This document shows, in pieces, positions 1 to 5,085 of a stretch of DNA of 5,252 bases; position 1 is the stretch's first letter; each line of letters begins with the position of its first letter. Origin of the DNA: JAMLIA01 sp039810005. GTDB taxonomy: Bacteria; Chloroflexota; Chloroflexia; Thermomicrobiales; CFX8. The translations under genes and the position numbers were made by a program. The notes under the pieces were generated by a model. It was given only the letters and a program-made list of their open reading frames with translations. It did not search any database and had not been told where the DNA came from. The DNA lies in NCBI GenBank assembly GCA_039810005.1, contig JBDHWD010000172.1:1-5252 (forward strand), in the 5' to 3' direction.

Positions 1-557
1 GCGGCATGGTGCTCGGACTCGTCACGACAACGTCTCGCCGCGAAGTCGAGTGGATTACCGAGGACATGGGGCGCGTTTTCCCGCAGGAGTGGGATCGCTT
101 CGCTGGCGCGGTCACCGAGCGCTATCGAGGAATGCGCCTGATCGATGCCTACGCAGCCATGCTGCGCGATCCAGATCCGGCGATCCAGGAGCACGCGGCC
201 CGCGAGTGGTGCATTTGGGAGGACGTCCACGTATCGCTCGCGCCCGGCTTCCAGCCGAGCCTGCGCTACAGCGATCCGGAGTTCCGTCTCCGCTTTGCGC
301 GGCTAGTGACGCACTACTGGAGCAATGCCGCGTTTCTGGAGGATGACCAGCTCATCCGCGATGCAGCAAAGCTGAATGGCATCCCGGGCCGGCTGATTCA
401 TGGCCGCTACGACGTCAGCAGCCCACTTGGCATTCCGTGGGAGCTTTCGAAGCGTTGGACGACGACCTCGCTGACCGTCATGCAGCACGGCGGCCATGGC
501 GGTGACGAGTTCCCCGGTCTGGTCGTCGAAGCGCTGGACGAACTGGTGCGGGCGTAG
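1..557 (+). CDS. Proline iminopeptidase-like alpha/beta hydrolase, C-terminal part (5' end outside window)
   Basis: Probable cytoplasmic serine aminopeptidase (S33, prolyl aminopeptidase) that releases N-terminal proline from peptides. The reading frame is open to the left edge (first full codon at 3). The visible 183 residues from the Met at 6 match only the C-terminal part of a family that is usually about 310-320 residues, so this Met is internal and the gene starts upstream; the GGSWG nucleophile motif lies outside the window. What can be seen, counting from that Met: the segment ending R-R-E-V-E-W (11-16) followed by an acidic aromatic stretch with F-P-x-x-W (25-29), the W-C-I-W-E segment (68-72) typical of the cap domain, H-Y-W-S-N (103-107), then H-G-R-Y-D (132-136) with probable catalytic Asp136, and G-G-H (162-164) with probable catalytic His164. 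It converges on the M20 gene with a 39-bp gap. Family assignment is firm; the exact substrate (proline peptides or another N-terminal residue) is inferred. Confidence 0.85.
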   Translation, partial: GMVLGLVTTTSRREVEWITEDMGRVFPQEWDRFAGAVTERYRGMRLIDAYAAMLRDPDPAIQEHAAREWCIWEDVHVSLAPGFQPSLRYSDPEFRLRFARLVTHYWSNAAFLEDDQLIRDAAKLNGIPGRLIHGRYDVSSPLGIPWELSKRWTTTSLTVMQHGGHGGDEFPGLVVEALDELVRA

Positions 558-579
558 GCTGCGACACATTGCCGCAGCC
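557..579. terminator. Inverted repeat between convergent genes, possible bidirectional terminator
   Basis: GGCTGCG (557-563) and CGCAGCC (573-579) form a perfect 7-bp stem with a 9-nt loop. The stem begins on the last base of the iminopeptidase stop codon and lies 17 bp beyond the end of the convergent M20 gene. There is no T-run on either side, so it does not fit a classic intrinsic terminator. Its position between two converging genes makes a transcript-end or 3'-stabilising role plausible. Confidence 0.35.
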
Positions 580-596
580 CAGCCCAGCGAACCACG

Positions 597-2015
597 CTAG
601 GAGCGAACGCGCGCCTTAGGCGGCACAGTCCCTTCGGGGATCGGCGCTTTGTAGGTGTAACCGTCAGTCTGCTCCTCGAACTCGGCCCGGGCTTTCGCCA
701 GCAGGTCGGGATCGTCGATGAGCTGCGCAGCGGTGATCGCCATCGCTTTGGCGGCGTGGAGCATGCCCTTGTGGCCGATCGACATTGCGCCGGTCGCGGT
801 GATGCCCCACGAATGGCCCGGCGCGCCGAGCGCCCAGGTCGTCGTCGAGAACTGCACCGTCGGGGCGTTCCAGCTGGCTTCGGCCACGTCGGTCGAGCCG
901 GACATCGTCTTGCCCTCGTCGGTCGGCTGGACCGGCTCGGTCAGCAGCACCTGGTCTTTCATGTCTTTCGGTAGACCCGAGTGCTCAAGCGCGCGGATAC
1001 GGGCCGCCTCGCCGAACGCGTCTGACACTTCGCGGGCGTAGGCTTCCTCTTCGGCGGTAAACTGCATCGGGCCAAGCTGGTCCAACACCTCCATGCCGAG
1101 CGACGCAAGTGTCTGATTTGGCAGGAAGCCGTGGATGCCGTAAAGGTCGTGGACCTCAACGCGCGTCTCGGTCATCGCAGCGGCAGCCTCGGCGATGGTG
1201 AGGATGCGCTGGGTGATCGGATCGACCTGATCGCGGCGCGGCGCGCGGATGTAGTACCAGACTTCCGCCTCGGCCGGCACAACGTTCGGCTGGCCGCCGC
1301 CATTGGTGATGACATAGTGGATACGCGCCGATTCGATGACATGCTCGCGCAGGTAGTTCACGGCGATATTCATCAGCTCGACGGCATCGAGTGCCGAGCG
1401 CCCCATCTCCGGCGCACCGGCAGCGTGGGCGGTCTTGCCGAAGAAGCGGAAGGTCGCGTGATCGATCGCCAGCGAGCTACCGCGCATCACCGAGATCTTG
1501 CTACCCGGGTGCCAGGTGATTGCCGCATCCAGATCGGCGAACGCGCCATCGCGCGCCATGAACACCTTGCCGGCACCAGTCTCTTCGGCGGGGCAGCCAT
1601 AGTAGCGAACGGTGCCCTTACGGCCGGTCGCCTGCAACCAGCTCTTTACGGCCGATGCGGCAGCCAGGCTGGCGGTGCCGAGCAGGTTGTGGCCGCAGCC
1701 GTGGCCCGCGCCACCAGGAACGAGCGGGTCCTGAGCAGCCTGGTTCTTCTGCGAGAGCTCCGGCAGTGCGTCGTACTCCCCGAGGAACCCGATGATTGGT
1801 GCGCCCTCGCCCCACTCGGCGACAATGGCTGTCGGGAGTCCGCCGACATTACGGGTTACGCGAAAGCCATCGGCCTCAAGGTCTTCAGCTTGCAGCTGGC
1901 ACGATTTCGTCTCGGCGAGAGCGACCTCGGCGTATTCCCAGATGGTATCGGAGATGGTGATAAAGCGCTCCTGGCGCTCATCAATCCAATCCCCAACCTC
2001 GCGGTGCTTGAGCAT
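597..2015 (-). CDS. AbgB-like M20 family amidohydrolase / metallopeptidase
   Basis: Zinc-type M20D amidohydrolase of 472 residues, resembling AbgB, the larger subunit of p-aminobenzoyl-glutamate hydrolase (about 480 residues), along nearly its whole length. It should hydrolyse the amide bond of an N-acyl or N-aroyl amino acid in the cytoplasm. Motifs in order: N-terminal helix D-x-x-W-x-Y (23-28), G-E-Y-D-A-L (79-84), metal site G-H-G-C-G-H-N (104-110; Cys107 and His109 likely ligands), Y-Y-G-C-P-A-E-E (138-145; Glu144/145 catalytic and ligand region), T-W-H-P (167-170; His169), dimerisation domain starting F-F-G-K-T-A-H-A-A (191-199), N-G-G-G-Q-P-N-V-V-P (238-247), S-T-D-V-A-E-A-S-W (374-382) and G-A-P-G-H-S-W (397-403; His401 likely last ligand). 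The start is supported by GGGAGG five to six bases upstream. It lies 78 bp downstream of the acyl-CoA dehydrogenase gene on the same strand. No AbgA-like partner is in the window, so it may act alone on another substrate, such as an N-acyl amino acid or dipeptide. Family is sure, substrate is not. Confidence 0.92.
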   Translation of the reverse strand: MLKHREVGDWIDERQERFITISDTIWEYAEVALAETKSCQLQAEDLEADGFRVTRNVGGLPTAIVAEWGEGAPIIGFLGEYDALPELSQKNQAAQDPLVPGGAGHGCGHNLLGTASLAAASAVKSWLQATGRKGTVRYYGCPAEETGAGKVFMARDGAFADLDAAITWHPGSKISVMRGSSLAIDHATFRFFGKTAHAAGAPEMGRSALDAVELMNIAVNYLREHVIESARIHYVITNGGGQPNVVPAEAEVWYYIRAPRRDQVDPITQRILTIAEAAAAMTETRVEVHDLYGIHGFLPNQTLASLGMEVLDQLGPMQFTAEEEAYAREVSDAFGEAARIRALEHSGLPKDMKDQVLLTEPVQPTDEGKTMSGSTDVAEASWNAPTVQFSTTTWALGAPGHSWGITATGAMSIGHKGMLHAAKAMAITAAQLIDDPDLLAKARAEFEEQTDGYTYKAPIPEGTVPPKARVRS

Positions 2016-2020
2016 GCGTC

Positions 2021-2026
2021 CCTCCC
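2021..2026 (-). promoter_or_regulatory. Shine-Dalgarno site of the M20 gene
   Basis: On the minus strand the sequence reads GGGAGGGACGC followed by ATG. The GGGAGG core is well placed to bind the 16S rRNA tail and fixes the start codon at 2015-2013. Confidence 0.75.
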
Positions 2027-2042
2027 AACGGTGTGTCTGTCG

Positions 2043-2063
2043 GGCCGGGGCCGTCCCCGGGCC
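2043..2063 (-). other. GC-rich hairpin upstream of the M20 gene (5' UTR stem or terminator of the preceding gene)
   Basis: CCGGGG (2045-2050) and CCCCGG (2055-2060) form a perfect 6-bp stem with a CCGT loop. Two more G-C pairs (2043-2044 with 2062-2063) extend it if the G at 2061 is bulged. No T-run follows on the minus strand, so an intrinsic terminator for the acyl-CoA dehydrogenase gene is not well supported. If the TACAAT box at 2074-2069 is a -10 element, the transcript would start at about 2062-2063, so the hairpin would form the very 5' end of the M20 mRNA, where it could protect the message. Confidence 0.45.
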
Positions 2064-2068
2064 TGAGC

Positions 2069-2089
2069 ATTGTAACCACCTCTGGAAGT
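2069..2089 (-). promoter_or_regulatory. Candidate promoter (-10 TACAAT) of the M20 gene
   Basis: On the minus strand TACAAT occupies 2074-2069, one mismatch from the sigma-70-type consensus TATAAT. The best upstream match to TTGACA is a weak one with a short 15-bp spacer, so only the -10 element is convincing. The same TACAAT hexamer precedes the acyl-CoA dehydrogenase gene. The site lies inside the 78-bp gap between the two minus-strand genes, so the M20 gene may have its own promoter in addition to any read-through. Confidence 0.4.
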
Positions 2090-2093
2090 TGTC

Positions 2094-3275
2094 TCAGGCG
2101 AGGTCGGCCGCTGTCGGAGACGGGCGGCGGAAGGGACGCTCGACGCGATAGCCAAGCGCATAAGCACCCTGCATCGAGGTGTGGATCTCCGACGTCCCGC
2201 CGTAGATCACGGTTGCTTTGGCATTGAAGGCGTGGCGCAGCAGCGTCGGATGCTCACCGGCGGAATGACGGCTCCAGATCTCCAGTGCATCGCGCGCGTT
2301 CTCGACCGCTGCAGCCGAGGCGCGCCACTTGGCTACTCCAGTCTGCTGCGCGTTCGGAAGACCAGCGTTCTTCAGCTCCGCCGCCCGCACCAGGAGGAGC
2401 CGCGATGCCTGTTCGCGGGCGACCATGTTCGCTAGTAGCCCGAGATCGAGCTGCGAGTCGGCACCTACCTCACGCAGGAACTCGACAGTCCACTCGCGAC
2501 AGGCGCGCGCGATGCCGAGCGCACCGCAACCGACAGTGAACAGGCCATTGCCGAGCGTCGAGAGGGCGACGACAAAGCCCTCGCCGATGTTGCCGAGTAC
2601 GGCCTCATCCGGCACAAACACGCCGTTGCAGACAACAGTGCCGGTATCCCCGGAGCGCAGGCCGAGCTTGCCGTGCAGCACCGTCGACGACACGCCGGGG
2701 ACATCAGCCGGCACGACGAACGCAGTAATACCTTTGTGGCGCAGGGCACGATCGACGGAAGCGAAGATGATGTAGATCGACGCCTGATTGGCGGCGCTGA
2801 TCCAGGACTTCTCGCCGTTAAGAACGAAGCCGCCCTCGACCTGCCGAGCCTGCATGCGCAGCGCGCCGACATCCGATCCGGCGTCCGGCTCGGTCAGCCC
2901 GAACGTGCCGATCTCCTCACCGTGCGCCAGTCGTGGCAACCAGCTTTGGCGCTGCTCTTCCGTGCCCCACTGCAAGATGCAGGCGGAGGTAAGCGCCAGA
3001 TGCACGGTAAAGCTCACCTGGTGAGCGGTATCAACCGCGCCCAGCTCCTCGCAAACCACGCCGAGGGCAGCGTAGTCGCGGCCCATCCCGCCGTAACGGT
3101 GCGGCAGCGTCAGGCCCAGCAGGCCGACCTCGGCCAGCGCCTTGACGACGTCATCATTGGACGTGGAATGCAGAAAGCGCTCGTCACTCTCAGCGACCGA
3201 CGGAGTGATCGAGCGCACAAGCTCCGCGACATCGGCATGTCCCCACGCGCTGCCGGGTGGCGTGAATGTGTTCAT
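2094..3275 (-). CDS. Acyl-CoA dehydrogenase family flavoprotein lacking the canonical catalytic glutamate
   Basis: A 393-residue protein with the three-domain acyl-CoA dehydrogenase layout and normal family length. The N-terminal helical domain includes L-P-x-x-Y-G-G-M-G (57-65). The middle FAD/acyl-binding domain carries F-G-L-T-E-P-D-A-G-S-D (125-135) and L-N-G-E-K-S-W-I-S (152-160). The C-terminal domain ends V-I-Y-G-G-T-S-E-I-H (356-365). In related proteins the last motif reads Y-E-G-T, where Glu is the base that removes the alpha proton; here that position is Gly359. The alternative glutamate position used by isovaleryl- and long-chain enzymes also appears non-acidic (around Gly242-Gly244). 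The R-x-x-F-G motif expected near 267-272 is absent with a deletion of about six residues, and the G-x-x-G-Y loop is replaced by W-S-R-H-S-A (334-339). It may be a non-catalytic subunit, or an enzyme with another reaction such as a desulfinase or oxidase. It starts divergently from the M24 gene and precedes the M20 gene. Fold is sure, activity is not. Confidence 0.88.
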   Translation of the reverse strand: MNTFTPPGSAWGHADVAELVRSITPSVAESDERFLHSTSNDDVVKALAEVGLLGLTLPHRYGGMGRDYAALGVVCEELGAVDTAHQVSFTVHLALTSACILQWGTEEQRQSWLPRLAHGEEIGTFGLTEPDAGSDVGALRMQARQVEGGFVLNGEKSWISAANQASIYIIFASVDRALRHKGITAFVVPADVPGVSSTVLHGKLGLRSGDTGTVVCNGVFVPDEAVLGNIGEGFVVALSTLGNGLFTVGCGALGIARACREWTVEFLREVGADSQLDLGLLANMVAREQASRLLLVRAAELKNAGLPNAQQTGVAKWRASAAAVENARDALEIWSRHSAGEHPTLLRHAFNAKATVIYGGTSEIHTSMQGAYALGYRVERPFRRPSPTAADLA

Positions 3276-3287
3276 ATGCCGATTGTA
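3276..3287 (-). promoter_or_regulatory. Leaderless-type promoter of the acyl-CoA dehydrogenase gene (-10 TACAAT)
   Basis: On the minus strand TACAAT (3287-3282) is followed by six bases, CGGCAT, and then the ATG at 3275. A start seven bases after the -10 box would fall on the A of the ATG, giving an mRNA with no 5' leader. In keeping with this, no Shine-Dalgarno sequence is visible before the ATG, in contrast to the other starts in the window. No clear -35 box is present at 16-18 bp. Confidence 0.55.
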
Positions 3288-3299
3288 CGGTACGGTACG
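3285..3299. repeat. Three tandem GTACG repeats in the divergent promoter region
   Basis: GTACG occurs three times head to tail, directly upstream of and partly overlapping the TACAAT box of the acyl-CoA dehydrogenase gene. It is followed closely by the 8-bp palindrome GTCGCGAC (3301-3308). Each unit contains the palindrome GTAC. The position between two divergent genes fits an operator or activator site, but no known regulator motif is recognised. Confidence 0.5.
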
Positions 3300-3300
3300 T

Positions 3301-3308
3301 GTCGCGAC
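3301..3308. promoter_or_regulatory. Palindrome GTCGCGAC, possible operator in the divergent region
   Basis: A perfect 8-bp palindrome one base after the GTACG repeat array, inside the 77-bp gap between the acyl-CoA dehydrogenase and M24 genes. A site here could affect both promoters. It is short and could occur by chance in GC-rich DNA. Confidence 0.25.
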
Positions 3309-3335
3309 GGGGATACCGGATCACGAGTGTGACTT

Positions 3336-3342
3336 GGGGAGG
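3336..3342 (+). promoter_or_regulatory. Shine-Dalgarno site that decides the M24 start
   Basis: GGGGAGG lies ten bases before the ATG at 3353. It is the reason for choosing this start over the in-frame ATG at 3266, which lies inside the divergent gene and would add 29 residues unlike the family. Confidence 0.7.
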
Positions 3343-3352
3343 AAACGCGTTC

Positions 3353-4546
3353 ATGACTGACACTGCCAATCTGCCGATTCCGCTGGAAGCGTATGCGGAG
3401 CGCCGCCAACGCTGCCGCGTAGAAGCGAGCGCTCGCAGCTTTGCCGGCCTGATCGTGCTGTCTCGCGATCCGGACCGCGCTGGGAACGGCCTCTATCTCG
3501 CCAACCACCAGCCGATCGCCGGCTCGCACCCGTCGATGTACGAGCAACGCGGACGTGGCTACTGCGCCATCGTCATTCCGGTCGATAAGCCGGAGACGCT
3601 GCTGGTCACCTCGCCCTACTACGAGCCGAACGTCACCGTTGAGCAGGTCGAGGTCGATACCAACCTGCCGCGTGGACTGGCACGGGTCATCGGCAAGTAC
3701 GGGCTGGAGAACGGCGAGCGCTGGGGCATTGTCGGCGAGGAGTTCATGCCGGTGCTGCTCTACAACGACATCCGCGCCGCCCTGCCCTACTGCAGCTTCT
3801 ACTTCGCCGACGACATCCTCTGGACAATGCGCACGACGAAGGACGAAATGGAGCAGGAGATCCTGCGCGAGGCGGCGAAGATCGCCGACGCCGGAGCCGA
3901 AACGGCAATGCAGGCCTACCGCGCCGGTCGGACCGAGCAGGACGTTGTCGACGACATCGACCGGACGCTGCGCTCGCTCGGCGCGTACAACACGTCGCTC
4001 ACCTGCCAGAGCGGTGTCTATCGGTCAGGCGAGCCGCTGATTCGCCCCTTCGCCACCGATCGCGTGCTGGAGCGCGGCGACATGGCCCAGATGGAGATTC
4101 GCGGTCGCTATCGCGGCTACGGGTTTGACATTTGCCGCTCGGCCGTCATCGGCCCGCCGAACGACACGCAGCGTCACATGTTCGAGACGGTCGACCGCAT
4201 GCTGGACGCGATCATCGCCAGGGCCGCGCCAGGTGTGCGGGCCGAGGAGCTGCAGGATGCAATCGACGAGATCGCGCACGCCGAGGGCTTCGATGGCTAC
4301 CAGTCGATGCACTTCGGCGGTCCGAGCACCTACTGCGGCCACGGCCTTGGCGTGTCGAACGATGAGCCGCCGGTGCTGTTCACCGGCGACCGAACTATCC
4401 TGCGGCCAGGCATGTTCCTGACGCCAGAGCCGGGACTCTACCGACACCCGGAAGGCGGACTGCGTCTGGAAGACAACATTCTGATCACGGAGGATGGCTG
4501 CGAAAATCTGAACACTAGCCGTCGCTGGTGGTGGTCGGAAGACTAA
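3353..4546 (+). CDS. M24 family metallohydrolase (Xaa-Pro dipeptidase/creatinase fold) with altered active-site residues
   Basis: A 397-residue protein with the 'pita-bread' architecture: an N-terminal creatinase-like domain (about 1-150) and a C-terminal M24 domain (about 165-390), normal length for M24B enzymes. Family members hydrolyse Xaa-Pro peptides, creatine or related amides, usually with two metals held by Asp, Asp, His, Glu, Glu. Here the five positions read Glu248 (in Q-M-E-I-R-G, where Asp is usual), Asp259 (F-D-I-C-R-S), His330 (C-G-H-G-L-G), Glu359 (T-P-E-P-G) and Glu373 (R-L-E-D-N). The H-E-P-P histidine that normally assists catalysis is Asp337 in S-N-D-E-P-P; a D-E-P-P form is also familiar in some M24 subfamilies. 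The metal site is thus largely kept, but substrate and mechanism may differ from true Xaa-Pro dipeptidases. It is divergent from the acyl-CoA dehydrogenase gene and neighbours two other amide hydrolases, which suggests peptide or amide scavenging. Fold is sure; calling it PepQ or a creatinase would overreach. Confidence 0.9.
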   Translation: MTDTANLPIPLEAYAERRQRCRVEASARSFAGLIVLSRDPDRAGNGLYLANHQPIAGSHPSMYEQRGRGYCAIVIPVDKPETLLVTSPYYEPNVTVEQVEVDTNLPRGLARVIGKYGLENGERWGIVGEEFMPVLLYNDIRAALPYCSFYFADDILWTMRTTKDEMEQEILREAAKIADAGAETAMQAYRAGRTEQDVVDDIDRTLRSLGAYNTSLTCQSGVYRSGEPLIRPFATDRVLERGDMAQMEIRGRYRGYGFDICRSAVIGPPNDTQRHMFETVDRMLDAIIARAAPGVRAEELQDAIDEIAHAEGFDGYQSMHFGGPSTYCGHGLGVSNDEPPVLFTGDRTILRPGMFLTPEPGLYRHPEGGLRLEDNILITEDGCENLNTSRRWWWSED

Positions 4547-4550
4547 GCGC

Positions 4551-4564
4551 TACGCTGTACGCTG
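4551..4564. repeat. Tandem 7-bp duplication TACGCTG
   Basis: TACGCTG is present twice in direct succession just after the M24 stop codon. It is probably a small slippage duplication in non-coding DNA; no function is apparent. Confidence 0.5.
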
Positions 4565-4571
4565 CCGACAC

Positions 4572-4586
4572 GGCCGACTGACGGCC
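4572..4586 (+). terminator. Short inverted repeat after the M24 gene, weak terminator candidate
   Basis: GGCCG (4572-4576) and CGGCC (4582-4586) form a 5-bp G-C stem around the loop ACTGA. It lies in the 61-bp gap between the M24 gene and the next gene, 25 bases after the stop. No T-run follows, so termination is only a possibility. Confidence 0.25.
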
Positions 4587-4595
4587 ACGCGACAC

Positions 4596-4603
4596 GAGGT
4601 GAT
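4596..4603 (+). promoter_or_regulatory. Shine-Dalgarno site of the NTF2-like protein gene
   Basis: GAGGTGAT closely matches the anti-16S consensus and lies four bases before the ATG at 4608. It rules out the overlapping GTG at 4599 as the main start. Confidence 0.75.
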
Positions 4604-4607
4604 TGAA

Positions 4608-5057
4608 ATGGGCAAACCGGAGCGCCTTGTCCTCATCGCCGGTGGGGCGGTGTTCGTCGTTGTCGTTGTCGCCGTGGCGGTCATCCTCGCGCTGGGCGAT
4701 CCAGACAGGGTGAGCCTTGACCCCGCTTCGCCCGAAGGCGTCGTCCAGCGCTACCTTGACGCGGTCCGTCGCGGTGATGAAGCCGATGGTCGTCGTCTGC
4801 TCAGCGAACGCGCTCGGGAGCAGATCGACGACGACCCGGGCTGGTGGCGCTACCAATCCAGCTCAACGATCGATACGCGACTGATAACCCTGCAACGCAC
4901 TGACATCACCGGGGAGCGCGCCAACGTATACCTGCGCATCGAAAACAGCGGCAGTGGCGGGCTGTTCATCGACCACTATTCGTGGACGCAAACGGTGCCG
5001 CTCGTCTATGAGAATGGCGTCTGGCTGATCGACGATCCGTACGTTGCGCTGTATTAA
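4608..5057 (+). CDS. Membrane-anchored protein with probable NTF2-like (DUF4878-type) extracytoplasmic domain
   Basis: A 149-residue protein with one N-terminal membrane helix (about residues 6-29, very rich in Val and Ala: F-V-V-V-V-V-A-V-A-V) after a short basic tail, then an outer domain of about 115 residues. The segment S-P-E-G-V-V-Q-R-Y-L-D-A-V-R-R-G-D (41-57) followed by L-L-S-E (64-67) resembles the first helices of NTF2-like lipoproteins and DUF4878 proteins. The rest reads as beta strands ending W-L-I-D-D-P-Y (139-145), as expected for such a cone fold. The ATG at 4608 was chosen because GAGGTGAT (4596-4603) sits four bases before it; the GTG at 4599 lies inside that ribosome-binding site. 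There is no lipobox cysteine, so it is not a lipoprotein. The next gene starts 28 bp later, probably in the same operon. Function is unknown; a ligand-binding or protein-partner role at the outer membrane face is inferred from the fold. Confidence 0.75.
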   Translation: MGKPERLVLIAGGAVFVVVVVAVAVILALGDPDRVSLDPASPEGVVQRYLDAVRRGDEADGRRLLSERAREQIDDDPGWWRYQSSSTIDTRLITLQRTDITGERANVYLRIENSGSGGLFIDHYSWTQTVPLVYENGVWLIDDPYVALY

Positions 5058-5075
5058 AGCGCGGCGTTCGAGAAT

Positions 5076-5082
5076 GAGGTGA
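5076..5082 (+). promoter_or_regulatory. Shine-Dalgarno site of the DUF5671-like gene
   Basis: GAGGTGA ends three bases before the ATG at 5086. This is almost the same ribosome-binding sequence as that of the preceding gene, which supports the start and joint expression. Confidence 0.7.
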
Positions 5083-5085
5083 GCG

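Noticed and set aside
6..8. ATG at 6 as the true start of the iminopeptidase-like gene
   Set aside because: The frame is open to the window edge and the protein would lack the nucleophile half of the fold; it aligns as an internal part of the family.
1131..2066. Long plus-strand open frame (311 codons) opposite the M20 gene
   Set aside because: Its translation has no family resemblance and is rich in Arg/Ala/Gly, as expected from the complementary strand of a GC-rich gene; the minus-strand frame carries all M20 motifs.
2673..3332. Plus-strand open frame (219 codons) opposite the acyl-CoA dehydrogenase gene
   Set aside because: It is the antisense shadow of a clear acyl-CoA dehydrogenase and has no Shine-Dalgarno sequence or recognisable domain.
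3266..3352. Upstream in-frame ATG for the M24 gene adding 29 residues
   Set aside because: It overlaps the start of the divergent gene, lacks a ribosome-binding site and encodes a sequence unlike family N-termini; the ATG at 3353 has GGGGAGG upstream.
4025..4447. Minus-strand open frame (140 codons) inside the M24 gene
   Set aside because: The plus-strand frame contains the metal-ligand motifs of M24; the opposite frame has no recognisable feature.
4551..4564. TACGCTG duplication as a target-site duplication or att site
   Set aside because: The copies are directly adjacent with nothing inserted between them and no integrase or transposase is nearby.
4599..4607. GTG start three codons earlier for the NTF2-like protein
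   Set aside because: The GTG is part of the Shine-Dalgarno sequence GAGGTGAT that serves the ATG at 4608.
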